DNA from: an uncultured Flavobacteriaceae bacterium
Lineage (GTDB): Bacteria > Bacteroidota > Bacteroidia > Flavobacteriales > Flavobacteriaceae
Reading direction: 5' to 3'
Assembly: GCA_947493175.1 (NCBI GenBank)
Contig: CANLQD010000002.1
Coordinates: forward strand, 620,001-684,000
Length of the DNA stretch: 64,000 nt
The notes beneath the pieces were generated by a model. That model was not told the DNA's origin. It did no database searches and saw only the letters and a program-made list of their open reading frames with translations. Both the position numbers and the translations under genes were made by a program. Shown one piece after another: positions 36,520 through 44,630 of the stretch (positions are counted from its first letter, which is position 1; each line of letters begins with the position of its first letter).

Positions 36520-38415
36520 TTAATAAAGCACCCTGAACTTTATGGTATGCTCAATCTTCTTCAAGGCTTTCACCACTTCTTTATTGTACTCTTTATCCAT
36601 ATCACTTATCACATACCCTACTTCACTGTCGGTTGAAAGATACTGTCCTATAATATTCATTTCGTAGGTTGCCAATACCTCATTAATATGTGCCATTACA
36701 CCCGGAACATTCTTATGAATGTGTAAAAATCGGTGTGCGTTCGATTGTTTTGGCAATCGAATATTGGGAAAGTTAACGGCATCTACCGTATCACCAGAAT
36801 TAATGTATCCCATAATCTTGTTTGGGACAAAGTCTGCTATATCGCGTTGGGCTTCCTCGGTACTTCCGCCAATATGGGGTGTGAGAATAACGTTCTGTAA
36901 CCCTTGTAGTTTTGTATAAAATTCACCGTTCGCCCTCGGTTCCTCCGGGTACACATCTATGGCCGCGCCAGCCAATTTACCTGATTTCAAGGCCGTCGCC
37001 AAGGCATCGATATCGACTACAAAACCTCTGGAAAGGTTTACCAGAAAGGCACCGTTCTTCATTTGGTTGATTTCGCGTTCCCCGATAAAATTCTTGTTCG
37101 CCTTATTATCATCGATATGCAGGGTTACCACATCGGATACATTTAACAAGTCTTCCAACGTACTACACTTGGTAGCATTTCCCAAGGCCAATTTATCATT
37201 GACATCGTAGTAGTAAACCCGCATTCCGATAGATTCTGCCAAAACGGATAGCTGTTTTCCTATATTCCCATACCCAACGATGCCAATATTCTTACCGCGT
37301 ACTTCCCGTGAACCTGCAGCCGTCTTTTGCCATTGTCCTTCATGTATTTCGGTACTACGGGGAAATATGCTCCGCATGAGCATAATAATCTCGCCAATAG
37401 CCAATTCTACTACAGAACGGGTGTTGCTATAAGGGGCATTAAACACAACGACCCCTTTTTGCTTACAATAGTCCAAATCTATTTGAGTCGTTCCGATACA
37501 AAAAGCACCGACTACCAATAACTTGTTGGCAGCATCCAACACTTTTTGGGTCACTTGCGTCTTTGAACGGATACCCAATACGTGTACACCTTTTATTTTT
37601 TTTATCAATTCGTCTTCCGTCAAACTATGGGTTACCAACTCTACCGAGAAACCATCTTCGGACAAATTATCAAAGGCCACCGGATGCACATTCTCGAGCA
37701 ATAAAATCTTGATTCGATTCTTTGGATAGGAAATATTTCTAGGAAGATCGTTCACAAATAAGAATTCATCCAAATTTGGGGCGACGTGATCTGCATTATT
37801 GGCTGCTTTTTCACGATGCACATTTTCGGTATAAGCGAAGAACTTATCAGCAATACCGGCCTCTCTCATGACGTAATCACTATAACCATCCCCTATTACC
37901 TGTACTTCTCCATTGAGGTCTAGCTGCTTTAAGCACTCTATTTTACCATTGTGGGATGCCAACGGATTTTTCTCGTCAAAACCGATAATGTTTCCGGCAT
38001 CATCAAATTCGAAGGTATTGGCGTATACCCTGTCCGAGGGAATATTATATTCTTCCACGATCGGGTCTATAAACTCCTTGAATCCACAGGAGATTACATA
38101 GATATCATCTGAATACTTTTCGAAAAACTCTTTGTTCGATTCGATGGATTTTGAAATCTTTTGGCGAAGTTCGGCAACCAATGTCGTTAAATCCGATTTA
38201 TGTGCATTCAACAATTGAATGCGTTTCTCCAAGGATTCGGTAAACGAAATATCCCCGTCGATTCCAAGATTCGTAATTCGTTGGATCTCTTGAACAACTT
38301 CTTCCCTGTTGGATCTTCCCTGTAGGGTCATTTCCGCCAATACATCCAAGGCCTCTACCCTAGTAAGCGTACTATCAAAATCGAAAACATATTTTCGTGC
38401 CACTTCGCTTATCAT
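36520..38415 (-). CDS. serA: SerB-SerA fusion: phosphoserine phosphatase domain plus phosphoglycerate dehydrogenase
   Basis: 631 residues. Residues about 1-225 form a HAD phosphatase of SerB type: DFDST at 12-16, VISCGF near 107, and GDGYSD near 177. Residues about 235-631 form 3-phosphoglycerate dehydrogenase: Rossmann GIVGYGNIGKQ near 383, catalytic Arg in NLSRGF, Glu in DVYPEEP, His in LTPHIGGST, and a C-terminal ACT domain (NVPGVMAHINEV). The protein thus carries steps one and three of serine synthesis; SerC is not in the window. All key motifs of both halves look intact. Single gene. Confidence 0.93.
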   Translation of the reverse strand: MISEVARKYVFDFDSTLTRVEALDVLAEMTLQGRSNREEVVQEIQRITNLGIDGDISFTESLEKRIQLLNAHKSDLTTLVAELRQKISKSIESNKEFFEKYSDDIYVISCGFKEFIDPIVEEYNIPSDRVYANTFEFDDAGNIIGFDEKNPLASHNGKIECLKQLDLNGEVQVIGDGYSDYVMREAGIADKFFAYTENVHREKAANNADHVAPNLDEFLFVNDLPRNISYPKNRIKILLLENVHPVAFDNLSEDGFSVELVTHSLTEDELIKKIKGVHVLGIRSKTQVTQKVLDAANKLLVVGAFCIGTTQIDLDYCKQKGVVVFNAPYSNTRSVVELAIGEIIMLMRSIFPRSTEIHEGQWQKTAAGSREVRGKNIGIVGYGNIGKQLSVLAESIGMRVYYYDVNDKLALGNATKCSTLEDLLNVSDVVTLHIDDNKANKNFIGEREINQMKNGAFLVNLSRGFVVDIDALATALKSGKLAGAAIDVYPEEPRANGEFYTKLQGLQNVILTPHIGGSTEEAQRDIADFVPNKIMGYINSGDTVDAVNFPNIRLPKQSNAHRFLHIHKNVPGVMAHINEVLATYEMNIIGQYLSTDSEVGYVISDMDKEYNKEVVKALKKIEHTIKFRVLY

Positions 38416-38665
38416 TTTATAAAATTGATTCCTAAACGGATTTTTTAAGGTTATCTGGTTTTAAATCAGTGCAAAACATTTTTGTTCCAGTAGATGAATT
38501 GCCCCCGATTACATCGGATAAATGTAAAAATTAATTCCTAGGGATTCGGAGGAATGTTATGAAAAGTTATCCCTATCACCAATGGACTCCCATTTGATAA
38601 GAATTTCACTTTTTTTGGAGCTAAAATTGAGAATTCCTCAATGACTTCGAATGAAGAATAGTAGT
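38416..38665. other. Intergenic region upstream of serBA
   Basis: These 250 bases separate two minus-strand genes. I see no open frame, no clear terminator for the hydrolase operon's far side and no exact TAnnTTTG element for serBA; a partial match (CAAAACAT, read ATGTTTTG) lies near 38471-38478. No riboswitch-like motif was recognised. Confidence 0.4.
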
Positions 38666-39454
38666 TTATTTGTTTTTCAAGAACAATAGAATGGCCTTAG
38701 AGAAGGCTTTGGTCTTGTACGTTCCGTTATGATCTCCTTGCACTATTTGAAGGCTCGCGTTCGGAAATACACTTTGTAATTCGGAAGGGGTACCGTTCTC
38801 GAGATCTTCGTCACCGGCGATCACCAGCACCTCTTTCTCCACTAGAGCGAGTTCCTCCATGGCCGTAACAGGTTGATGTTTTTGTTGTAGATGTAGGGAA
38901 CGTAGGTCAGCATTCACCGATTCTGCATAGTCGACCGCACCTTGTGTCAGCTCGTTCGGGTTTCCTGCAAAGGCTTCGGCAAACAGTAAACGTCTTTCCC
39001 AATTCGGGTTTGTAAAATCGATGCCCATACCGCCTAAAACGGTTTTTCCGATCCGCTCGTCCTTGGTCAATAATTTTGCCAACACAATCGTTCCTCGCGA
39101 ATACCCGACAGCGTGGTATTCCTTTATCGTCAAATAATCCATTAGCGCTATCACATCGGCCACTTCGGCGTCGTTGGCATAGGCATCATCGGTTTGCGGC
39201 TTATCAGAATCACCATTGCCCCTCAAGTCAGGAACAATTACGCGATAGCCCTTAGCGATGAGGTCTTTTTTTAATTCGGTCCTATCCCAGTTTTTTCGCG
39301 TATTGATAAAACCATGTAAAAGCAACACCGGTACCCCATCACCTTCGTCGGTAAAAGCAATTTTGGTATTGTCGAAAGAGGTAAAATAGGAAAGGATGGC
39401 TTCGGTATCCTGGGCCAGCATCAAAATCGATATGAGTGCTAATAGGCTTTTCAT
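38666..39454 (-). CDS. Exported alpha/beta hydrolase
   Basis: 262 residues with an N-terminal signal (about 1-19). Alpha/beta-hydrolase landmarks: oxyanion HG in VLLLHGFINT (about 43-52), nucleophile elbow VGYSRGT (about 116-122, Ser), Asp in VIAGDEDL (about 215) and His in QGDHNGTY (about 240), so the triad is complete. The GYSRG elbow and cap-less size fit esterase or proline-iminopeptidase-like enzymes; the substrate is unknown. It starts 3 bases after the DUF3307 gene and is therefore the third gene of the satD operon, an unexplored association. Confidence 0.87.
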   Translation of the reverse strand: MKSLLALISILMLAQDTEAILSYFTSFDNTKIAFTDEGDGVPVLLLHGFINTRKNWDRTELKKDLIAKGYRVIVPDLRGNGDSDKPQTDDAYANDAEVADVIALMDYLTIKEYHAVGYSRGTIVLAKLLTKDERIGKTVLGGMGIDFTNPNWERRLLFAEAFAGNPNELTQGAVDYAESVNADLRSLHLQQKHQPVTAMEELALVEKEVLVIAGDEDLENGTPSELQSVFPNASLQIVQGDHNGTYKTKAFSKAILLFLKNK

Positions 39455-39457
39455 TTT

Positions 39458-40156
39458 CTATAAACCAGTACAGACCAAACCTGTTAGTATCGCAATACCA
39501 AAACTAGTGAGGGTTCCTATGAGGATGTATTCCGTTAGCTTTCGATTGTTGCTCTCTTTTAAATCGTTGAAACGAAAAACAGATTTAGCGGTTATCAATA
39601 GCCCTATGGCCTCCCATTTTCCAAGAAGTATAAAAAGAAAGACAAAAAGACGCTCGATGATACCGATGTACTTTCCCGCATTTGGTAATGATTCATGATC
39701 TAATTCAATTTGGGCCGACATCCGTTCCAAAAGCTTTCCCATAATAATCGCTGTAGGAAAACTCACGAAAACTGCTCCAGCGACCAACTGCCAATCAATA
39801 CGTTCTGATAGCGTTATGGTATGCTCCCAAAAATTACCGTAATAAGCACAGATATACAGCACCAAAACATGTAATAGTTGATCAATGAAAAACGGAATAT
39901 TCCCGTGTTTGAAAAGAGGAGACGTATAGAGTTTCAACAGGTCGATTACATAGTGCGACACTGCAATCAATAAGGCAACTCCCCAATACGACAAATCCCA
40001 TAACAATAAAAGAATAAGTAAAAAATGAATCAGCACATGCAGGTATACATATTTTGACTTTATTTTATGCTTTTCTTTATGAAGTACCCACAAATTGGGC
40101 TGTAGTAAAAAGTCTCCGACAAGATGGGCGAGAAATAGTTTTACAAATAGGGTCAT
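39458..40156 (-). CDS. DUF3307 polytopic membrane protein
   Basis: 232 residues with about five or six hydrophobic segments. Polar residues recur inside the membrane: H11-x3-D15 (HLVGDFLLQ), H40 and H44, H68-x3-D72 (SHYVID) and D92-x3-H96 (DQLLH). This His/Asp spacing resembles the YdjM/DUF457 family of presumed membrane metal-dependent hydrolases, which suggests, but does not prove, a metal site. Its ATG overlaps the satD stop (ATGA), so translation is coupled. DUF3307 is, from memory, a recurrent neighbour of SatD in bacteria; the role is unknown. Confidence 0.85.
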   Translation of the reverse strand: MTLFVKLFLAHLVGDFLLQPNLWVLHKEKHKIKSKYVYLHVLIHFLLILLLLWDLSYWGVALLIAVSHYVIDLLKLYTSPLFKHGNIPFFIDQLLHVLVLYICAYYGNFWEHTITLSERIDWQLVAGAVFVSFPTAIIMGKLLERMSAQIELDHESLPNAGKYIGIIERLFVFLFILLGKWEAIGLLITAKSVFRFNDLKESNNRKLTEYILIGTLTSFGIAILTGLVCTGL

Positions 40157-40764
40157 GGGGTCATTTCTTTAATAATAATGTTATAGTAGTCTAGAAGTTC
40201 CAACACCAAGTCTAAACGTGCTCTTTTTTGTCGCTGGCTCACAGCTGATTGTTGAATGCCCAATTGTTGGGCGATTTCTTGTTGTGAAGTTCGGGGGTTT
40301 TCCAATACGAGTACTACGATTTCTGCAGAAACAATACTCCAGTCATCCATAAAATCGAGGGCGAGCTTCAAAGGTAAATTGAGTGTGCGGTCATAGAAAT
40401 CATTGCCCGTTGCCACGATGAGGTTAATCTTATCTTCTTTTAACGATTCAAAGGTACGTCCGGAACGCTGATAGGCCGAACCATTCGACTCGCTTACCCC
40501 TACCCCTACAAAGGTTTCCTCACCAATACCGATACCCATACGAACATCGAGTCCTTTTATGGTCTTTATCAAAGCTTTGATCCGTATTGCTACCTTCAAA
40601 GCCTGATCTATGGGTACTCTTAGTTGAAATTCATCGCCTCGGTAAATCTCCCAGTCTTCTGGGGAATCGCCTAATTCAGAAAAATATTTCTTCAAAATTC
40701 CCAACCATTCAGTAGAAGAATAGTTTTCAGAGTTTATAATATCTCCTGTAATAACTGCTATCAT
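40153..40764 (-). CDS. SatD-family protein: palm-like domain plus helix-turn-helix
   Basis: 203 residues from ATG 40764; a TTG at 40776 lies inside the operator and is rejected. The N-terminal part has TGDII (Asp 8), then IYRGDEF (42-46), then VRMGIGIG (74-81) and AYQRSGRTFE (97-106). The order and spacing resemble GGDEF/class III cyclase palm domains: first metal Asp, GDE/F hairpin about 36 residues later, SIGIA-like strand, and the final GR turn. Residues about 159-183 (TSQQEIAQQLG, then SAVSQRQKRA) form a helix-turn-helix. SatD is annotated as a family, named from Streptococcus mutans, without known biochemistry. Autoregulation is suggested by the operator upstream. Confidence 0.85.
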   Translation of the reverse strand: MIAVITGDIINSENYSSTEWLGILKKYFSELGDSPEDWEIYRGDEFQLRVPIDQALKVAIRIKALIKTIKGLDVRMGIGIGEETFVGVGVSESNGSAYQRSGRTFESLKEDKINLIVATGNDFYDRTLNLPLKLALDFMDDWSIVSAEIVVLVLENPRTSQQEIAQQLGIQQSAVSQRQKRARLDLVLELLDYYNIIIKEMTP

Positions 40765-40765
40765 T

Positions 40766-40844
40766 TTATAAGTCAAAATGCTAATATAGAAAATTATAAG
40801 CTATTTAGCTAATATTTTAATATTATAAGTTAATATGCTTATAA
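40766..40844. promoter_or_regulatory. Three tandem imperfect palindromes, likely SatD operator
   Basis: Three copies of TTATAAG, 7 bases, GCTnATA(A/T): 40766-40787, 40794-40815 and 40823-40844, spaced 28 and 29 bases. The third copy is nearly a perfect palindrome (TTATAAG...GCTTATAA). The first ends 2 bases before the satD ATG. Regular spacing and dyad symmetry mark a cooperative binding site for a dimeric helix-turn-helix protein; SatD itself is the obvious candidate. Confidence 0.7.
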
Positions 40845-40874
40845 CTAAGCTATAGAAGCGAAACAGCTTATTTT

Positions 40875-41327
40875 TTAAAACCATCTTCTGACCTGCACAC
40901 AATACTGCTGATATTCCTTGCCGAACAATGTGGTAAGCGCCTTTTCTTCCGGAAGTATTTGAAACTTATTCATATACCCTACAAAACCCGCCGCCGCAAG
41001 TGTATTAAAGGCGTTGCCCAACCATAATCCCCAAGCCAATAAAACCAGTAACAAAGCCAAATACATAGGGTTTCGGGTATAGCTGTAAAGTCCGGTGGTA
41101 ACGAGAGAGGAGGCTTTGGAAGGCAGTGTGGGGTCTACCGTAGTCTTGGCCCTGTAAAAGTGAAGCAAAGCAATGGCACCGATCAAAAAGGCCAATCCCG
41201 ATAACCCGACCATCAAGTAACGTCGCCCAAAAAAGTCGAAATATCCAAAGGGTAAAAACGTTGCGAGCAAGTACATCAATCCAAAAAAAATAAGGAAGAT
41301 GAGTATTGGAGGTATTTTTAACTTCAT
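40875..41327 (-). CDS. Isoprenylcysteine carboxyl methyltransferase (ICMT)-like membrane protein
   Basis: 150 residues with four hydrophobic segments. The C-terminal half carries the ICMT/PEMT SAM motif: LVTTGLYSYTRNPMYLALLL (about 83-102) and the EEKAL...FGKEYQQYC block (about 128-143). Members methylate lipid or small-molecule acceptors in the membrane; the acceptor here is unknown. It is divergent from rdgB with only 26 bases between start codons, so the rdgB promoter overlaps its 5' end. Confidence 0.88.
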   Translation of the reverse strand: MKLKIPPILIFLIFFGLMYLLATFLPFGYFDFFGRRYLMVGLSGLAFLIGAIALLHFYRAKTTVDPTLPSKASSLVTTGLYSYTRNPMYLALLLVLLAWGLWLGNAFNTLAAAGFVGYMNKFQILPEEKALTTLFGKEYQQYCVQVRRWF

Positions 41328-41340
41328 TGCATAAAATTAG

Positions 41341-41348
41341 TATTTTTG
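41341..41348 (+). promoter_or_regulatory. -7 element (TATTTTTG) placed directly before the rdgB start
   Basis: An exact TAnnTTTG ends 5 bases before the ATG at 41354. Since initiation normally falls about 5-7 bases downstream, the rdgB transcript would begin at or next to its start codon. Confidence 0.55.
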
Positions 41349-41353
41349 ACCGT

Positions 41354-41944
41354 ATGCAACTTGTTTTCGCCACCCACAATCAAAATAAATTCGAGGAGGT
41401 ACGAAAAATACTCCCATCACACATTCAATTACGATCGCTTACCGATATTGGCTGTGCTACAGAAATTCCCGAAACAGGAAAAACGCTCGAAGAGAACGCA
41501 AAACTCAAAGCAGATTACGTTACCAAAAAATATGCCCTACCCTGCTTTTCTGATGATAGCGGACTCCTTGTCGATGCGCTCAACGGTGCCCCGGGTGTTT
41601 ACTCAGCGCGTTATGCCGGGCCTCAAAAAAACGCCAATGACAATATGAACCTGTTGCTAACGGAGTTGAAAGGGGTTGCCAACAGGGCTGCCCGATTTAA
41701 AACCATCATTGTACTGAACCTAGGTGCTGCCTCCCATATGTTTATGGGAACCGTGGAAGGAACGATAACGACCGAAAAAAGTGGTTCGGAAGGGTTTGGC
41801 TACGATCCCATATTTAAACCAAAAGGATATGACCAAACCTTTGCAGCGCTTCCCCTAGAAGTAAAAAATACTATTGGCCACCGTGGACAGGCCATTAAAG
41901 AACTTCTTGCCTTTTTAAAAAACGCCCAGAATGAACAACGTTAA
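41354..41944 (+). CDS. rdgB: Non-canonical purine NTP pyrophosphatase RdgB/HAM1
   Basis: 196 residues from ATG 41354 (MQLVFATHNQNKFEEV); the open frame upstream crosses the divergent gene and the promoter. The enzyme removes dITP, XTP and similar bases from the nucleotide pool. Family motifs: FATHNQNK (about 5-12), FSDDSGLLVDALNGAPGVYSARYAG in two parts (about 66-90), and SEGFGYDPIF (about 147-156). Its 3' end overlaps the next gene by 14 bases. Confidence 0.96.
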   Translation: MQLVFATHNQNKFEEVRKILPSHIQLRSLTDIGCATEIPETGKTLEENAKLKADYVTKKYALPCFSDDSGLLVDALNGAPGVYSARYAGPQKNANDNMNLLLTELKGVANRAARFKTIIVLNLGAASHMFMGTVEGTITTEKSGSEGFGYDPIFKPKGYDQTFAALPLEVKNTIGHRGQAIKELLAFLKNAQNEQR

Positions 41945-42575
41945 AAAAAATCAAGAAATGGTGGAAGTCTCCGTCGCATCGGAAAGAGCCGAAGCGATAG
42001 GAGGTGTACTCATCGCCGTTTTTGCCGCCTTGATGGCTATCTCACAATTGGTCAATGGTGAATTGGAGGAAGAGATGATGATCGCCCATAACAAGGTGGT
42101 GAACTATTCTAATTGGTATCAGTCTAAAAGCATCAAGGAAAGTTTAAAAGAAAGCGAACTCGACTACCTACAAACCCTAGTCGAAACTGGAATGATTCCA
42201 GAGGACCGGCGGGCCATTGTTGCCGCAAAAATTGAAAATACAAAGGCCAAGATTAAAAAATACAATGCCGAAAAGACCGAGTTGCTAATAGGTTCTTCAA
42301 ACATTCCCAAAACCCAATGGATCCAAGATTTAGATGGGGAAATAGGAAAAATAATAGGTGTCAAAGAATGGGAGCAATTGGCAGAGGCATACGATATCGC
42401 TACAAAAAAATTCGACTTGGGGCTCTTATTTTTTCAAGTAAGTATTGTATTGGGCGCTGTCTGTATTATCATATATGACAATCCCTTTTTACAGAAACTC
42501 TTTATCATACTCATGATTCTATTTGGTATCATTGGGGCATGCCTTTCTCTATATGGGTACCTTTTAGCTCCCTAG
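41931..42575 (+). CDS. DUF4337-like membrane protein
   Basis: 214 residues: one hydrophobic segment near residues 22-42, a long charged helical region (about 45-130) and two closely spaced helices at the C-terminus (about 163-185 and 188-210). This layout fits DUF4337, a family of unknown function. The start lies inside the rdgB 3' end (14-base overlap), so translation is coupled. No catalytic motif is visible. Confidence 0.7.
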   Translation: MNNVKKNQEMVEVSVASERAEAIGGVLIAVFAALMAISQLVNGELEEEMMIAHNKVVNYSNWYQSKSIKESLKESELDYLQTLVETGMIPEDRRAIVAAKIENTKAKIKKYNAEKTELLIGSSNIPKTQWIQDLDGEIGKIIGVKEWEQLAEAYDIATKKFDLGLLFFQVSIVLGAVCIIIYDNPFLQKLFIILMILFGIIGACLSLYGYLLAP

Positions 42576-42621
42576 AATGTCCCATTCAGTGGACTTTCAC
42601 CGCCATGTAAATAATTAGCAG

Positions 42622-42739
42622 TACCTTTGCCGCTTGAAATGAAGCCGCCGGTATGGCAGGTGTTGCGCTGAGTCCAATGGGTTATATACGATAATCGCTC
42701 TATGCAACACACCTATTAGCGATTAACGTAAAACACATT
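42622..42739 (+). promoter_or_regulatory. Promoter -7 element and structured leader of the DEAD-box helicase gene
   Basis: TACCTTTG at 42622-42629 is an exact -7 match, giving a leader of about 105 bases. The leader can form AGGTGTTGC (42658-42666) with GCAACACACCT (42704-42714), or AATCGCT (42693-42699) with AGCGATT (42718-42724). The second helix encloses the 3' arm of the first, so both together would be a pseudoknot; otherwise they are alternatives. The second arm ends 15 bases before the ATG. Confidence 0.5.
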
Positions 42740-44506
42740 ATGACAAAATTTGAAGCATTAGGACTTCAGCAATCCCTATTGGATGCTGTTAGCGATATGG
42801 GGTTCGAAACCCCTTCCGAAGTACAGGAAAAAGCAATCCCACTTTTATTGGAAGACGAGACCGATTTGGTCGCCCTAGCCCAAACGGGTACTGGAAAGAC
42901 AGCAGCGTTCGGTTTTCCGCTTATCCAAAAAATAGATGCTGCCAGCAGAACCACCCAAGGGCTGATTCTATCCCCCACCCGGGAGCTCTGCCTGCAAATC
43001 ACCAATGAACTGCAATCGTACGCCAAATACGAAAAGAATATTAATGTTGTGGCCATCTACGGAGGAGCTAGTATCACCGAACAGGCCAGGCAAATCAAAA
43101 GAGGGGCCCAAATAGTAGTCGCAACCCCGGGCCGTATGAAAGATATGATCGGGCGTGGTTTGGTCAACATTTCCAAAATCGACTATTGTATTCTCGATGA
43201 GGCCGATGAAATGTTGAACATGGGCTTTTATGAAGATATCAAGGACATTCTTTCGAACACCCCACAAGAAAAATCTACTTGGCTATTTTCAGCGACGATG
43301 CCAAAAGAGGTATCCATCATCGCCAAAAAGTTTATGCACAGTCCGCAAGAAATTACCGTAGGATCTAAGAATTCAGGAGCCTCCACGGTACAGCATGAAT
43401 ACTATGTGGTAGGCGGTAGAGATCGTTATCCCGCCCTTAAAAGATTGGCCGATGCGCATCCCGATATTTTCTCGGTCGTTTTCTGTAGAACAAAAAGGGA
43501 TACCCAAAAAGTAGCTGAAAACTTAATCGAAGACGGTTACAACGCCGGTGCGTTACATGGCGATTTAAGCCAAAACCAACGCGATCTAGTGATGAATTCG
43601 TTTCGCAAAAAACAAATTCAGATGTTGGTGGCTACGGACGTTGCGGCCCGTGGTATTGATGTTGACGACATTACCCACGTAATCAACTATCAATTGCCCG
43701 ATGAAATAGAAACGTATACCCACCGTAGCGGTCGTACGGGAAGAGCTGGGAAATCAGGTATTTCAATGGTCATTGTCACACGAAGTGAAATGCGCAAGAT
43801 TCAGGCAATTGAAAGGAAAATTCAGCAGAAATTCGTTCATAACAAAATACCTACTGGGCCAGAAATCTGTGAAATACAGTTATATCATTTGGCAAGTAAA
43901 ATAAAGGACACCCAAATCGACAAGGATGTTGAGAACTATCTGCCTGCCATCTATGATGTTCTCCAAGGTATAGACCGGGATGAGCTCATCAAAAAAATGG
44001 TATCCGTAGAATTTACGCGTTTTTCCAATTATTACAATAAGGCAAAAGATTTAAATTCTTCAGTTTCCAAAGATGGAAATAGGGACCGTAGCGGACAAAG
44101 AGGTCCCAACGATAACGGGTCCGTTCGCTATTTCATCAATGTTGGGGAGAAGGACGGTTATGACTGGATGTCGTTGAAAGATTTTATCAGAGATACCGTT
44201 GGACTTGGCAGGGACGATCTTTTCAAAGTAGATGTAAAGGATAGTTTTTCGTTTTTCAATACAGAGGCCGCAGTTACCGATCAGATATTGCAAACCTTTA
44301 CTGATTTTAAAGTAAAGGGTAGATTCGTAAATGTAGAGGTTTCCAAAAGCCCTGGTGGCGGAAGGCGCGGTGGAAGCGGAAGAGACCGTGGCCGACGAAA
44401 GGATAAAGGAGGATATGGCAAAAAGCGCCATGACAAAAAGGGGCATAGAGGCAGTGCCTCCCATTCCGGAAAGCGCAGAAGCACTAAAAGAAGTGATTTT
44501 TTCTAA
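42740..44506 (+). CDS. DEAD-box ATP-dependent RNA helicase (DeaD/CsdA-like)
   Basis: 588 residues. Helicase motifs in order: Q motif near residues 1-28, ALAQTGTGKTAAF (about 46-58), PTRELCLQ, TPGRMKD, LDEADEML (about 153-160), FSATMP (about 185), and the C-terminal HRSGRTGRAG (about 331-340). A DbpA/CsdA-type RNA-binding domain follows (about 455-535; RYFINVGEKDGYDW), then a Gly/Arg/Lys-rich tail. Such helicases unwind structured RNA during ribosome assembly and in the cold. The long structured leader fits post-transcriptional control. A perfect terminator follows. Confidence 0.95.
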   Translation: MTKFEALGLQQSLLDAVSDMGFETPSEVQEKAIPLLLEDETDLVALAQTGTGKTAAFGFPLIQKIDAASRTTQGLILSPTRELCLQITNELQSYAKYEKNINVVAIYGGASITEQARQIKRGAQIVVATPGRMKDMIGRGLVNISKIDYCILDEADEMLNMGFYEDIKDILSNTPQEKSTWLFSATMPKEVSIIAKKFMHSPQEITVGSKNSGASTVQHEYYVVGGRDRYPALKRLADAHPDIFSVVFCRTKRDTQKVAENLIEDGYNAGALHGDLSQNQRDLVMNSFRKKQIQMLVATDVAARGIDVDDITHVINYQLPDEIETYTHRSGRTGRAGKSGISMVIVTRSEMRKIQAIERKIQQKFVHNKIPTGPEICEIQLYHLASKIKDTQIDKDVENYLPAIYDVLQGIDRDELIKKMVSVEFTRFSNYYNKAKDLNSSVSKDGNRDRSGQRGPNDNGSVRYFINVGEKDGYDWMSLKDFIRDTVGLGRDDLFKVDVKDSFSFFNTEAAVTDQILQTFTDFKVKGRFVNVEVSKSPGGGRRGGSGRDRGRRKDKGGYGKKRHDKKGHRGSASHSGKRRSTKRSDFF

Positions 44507-44567
44507 TTACGCCTTGTTTGCTCCAGACCTTCACTAAATAAACAAAACGCAGTGTTAATTCTTCACT

Positions 44568-44596
44568 AAAAAATACGCTCAGGCGTATTTTTTGGT
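44568..44596 (+). terminator. Terminator of the DEAD-box helicase gene
   Basis: Perfect 11-bp stem AAAAAATACGC / GCGTATTTTTT with a TCAG tetraloop (44568-44593). Confidence 0.93.
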
Positions 44597-44630
44597 TTTG
44601 TTTAGTATTTTTAACATCGATATACAACGA

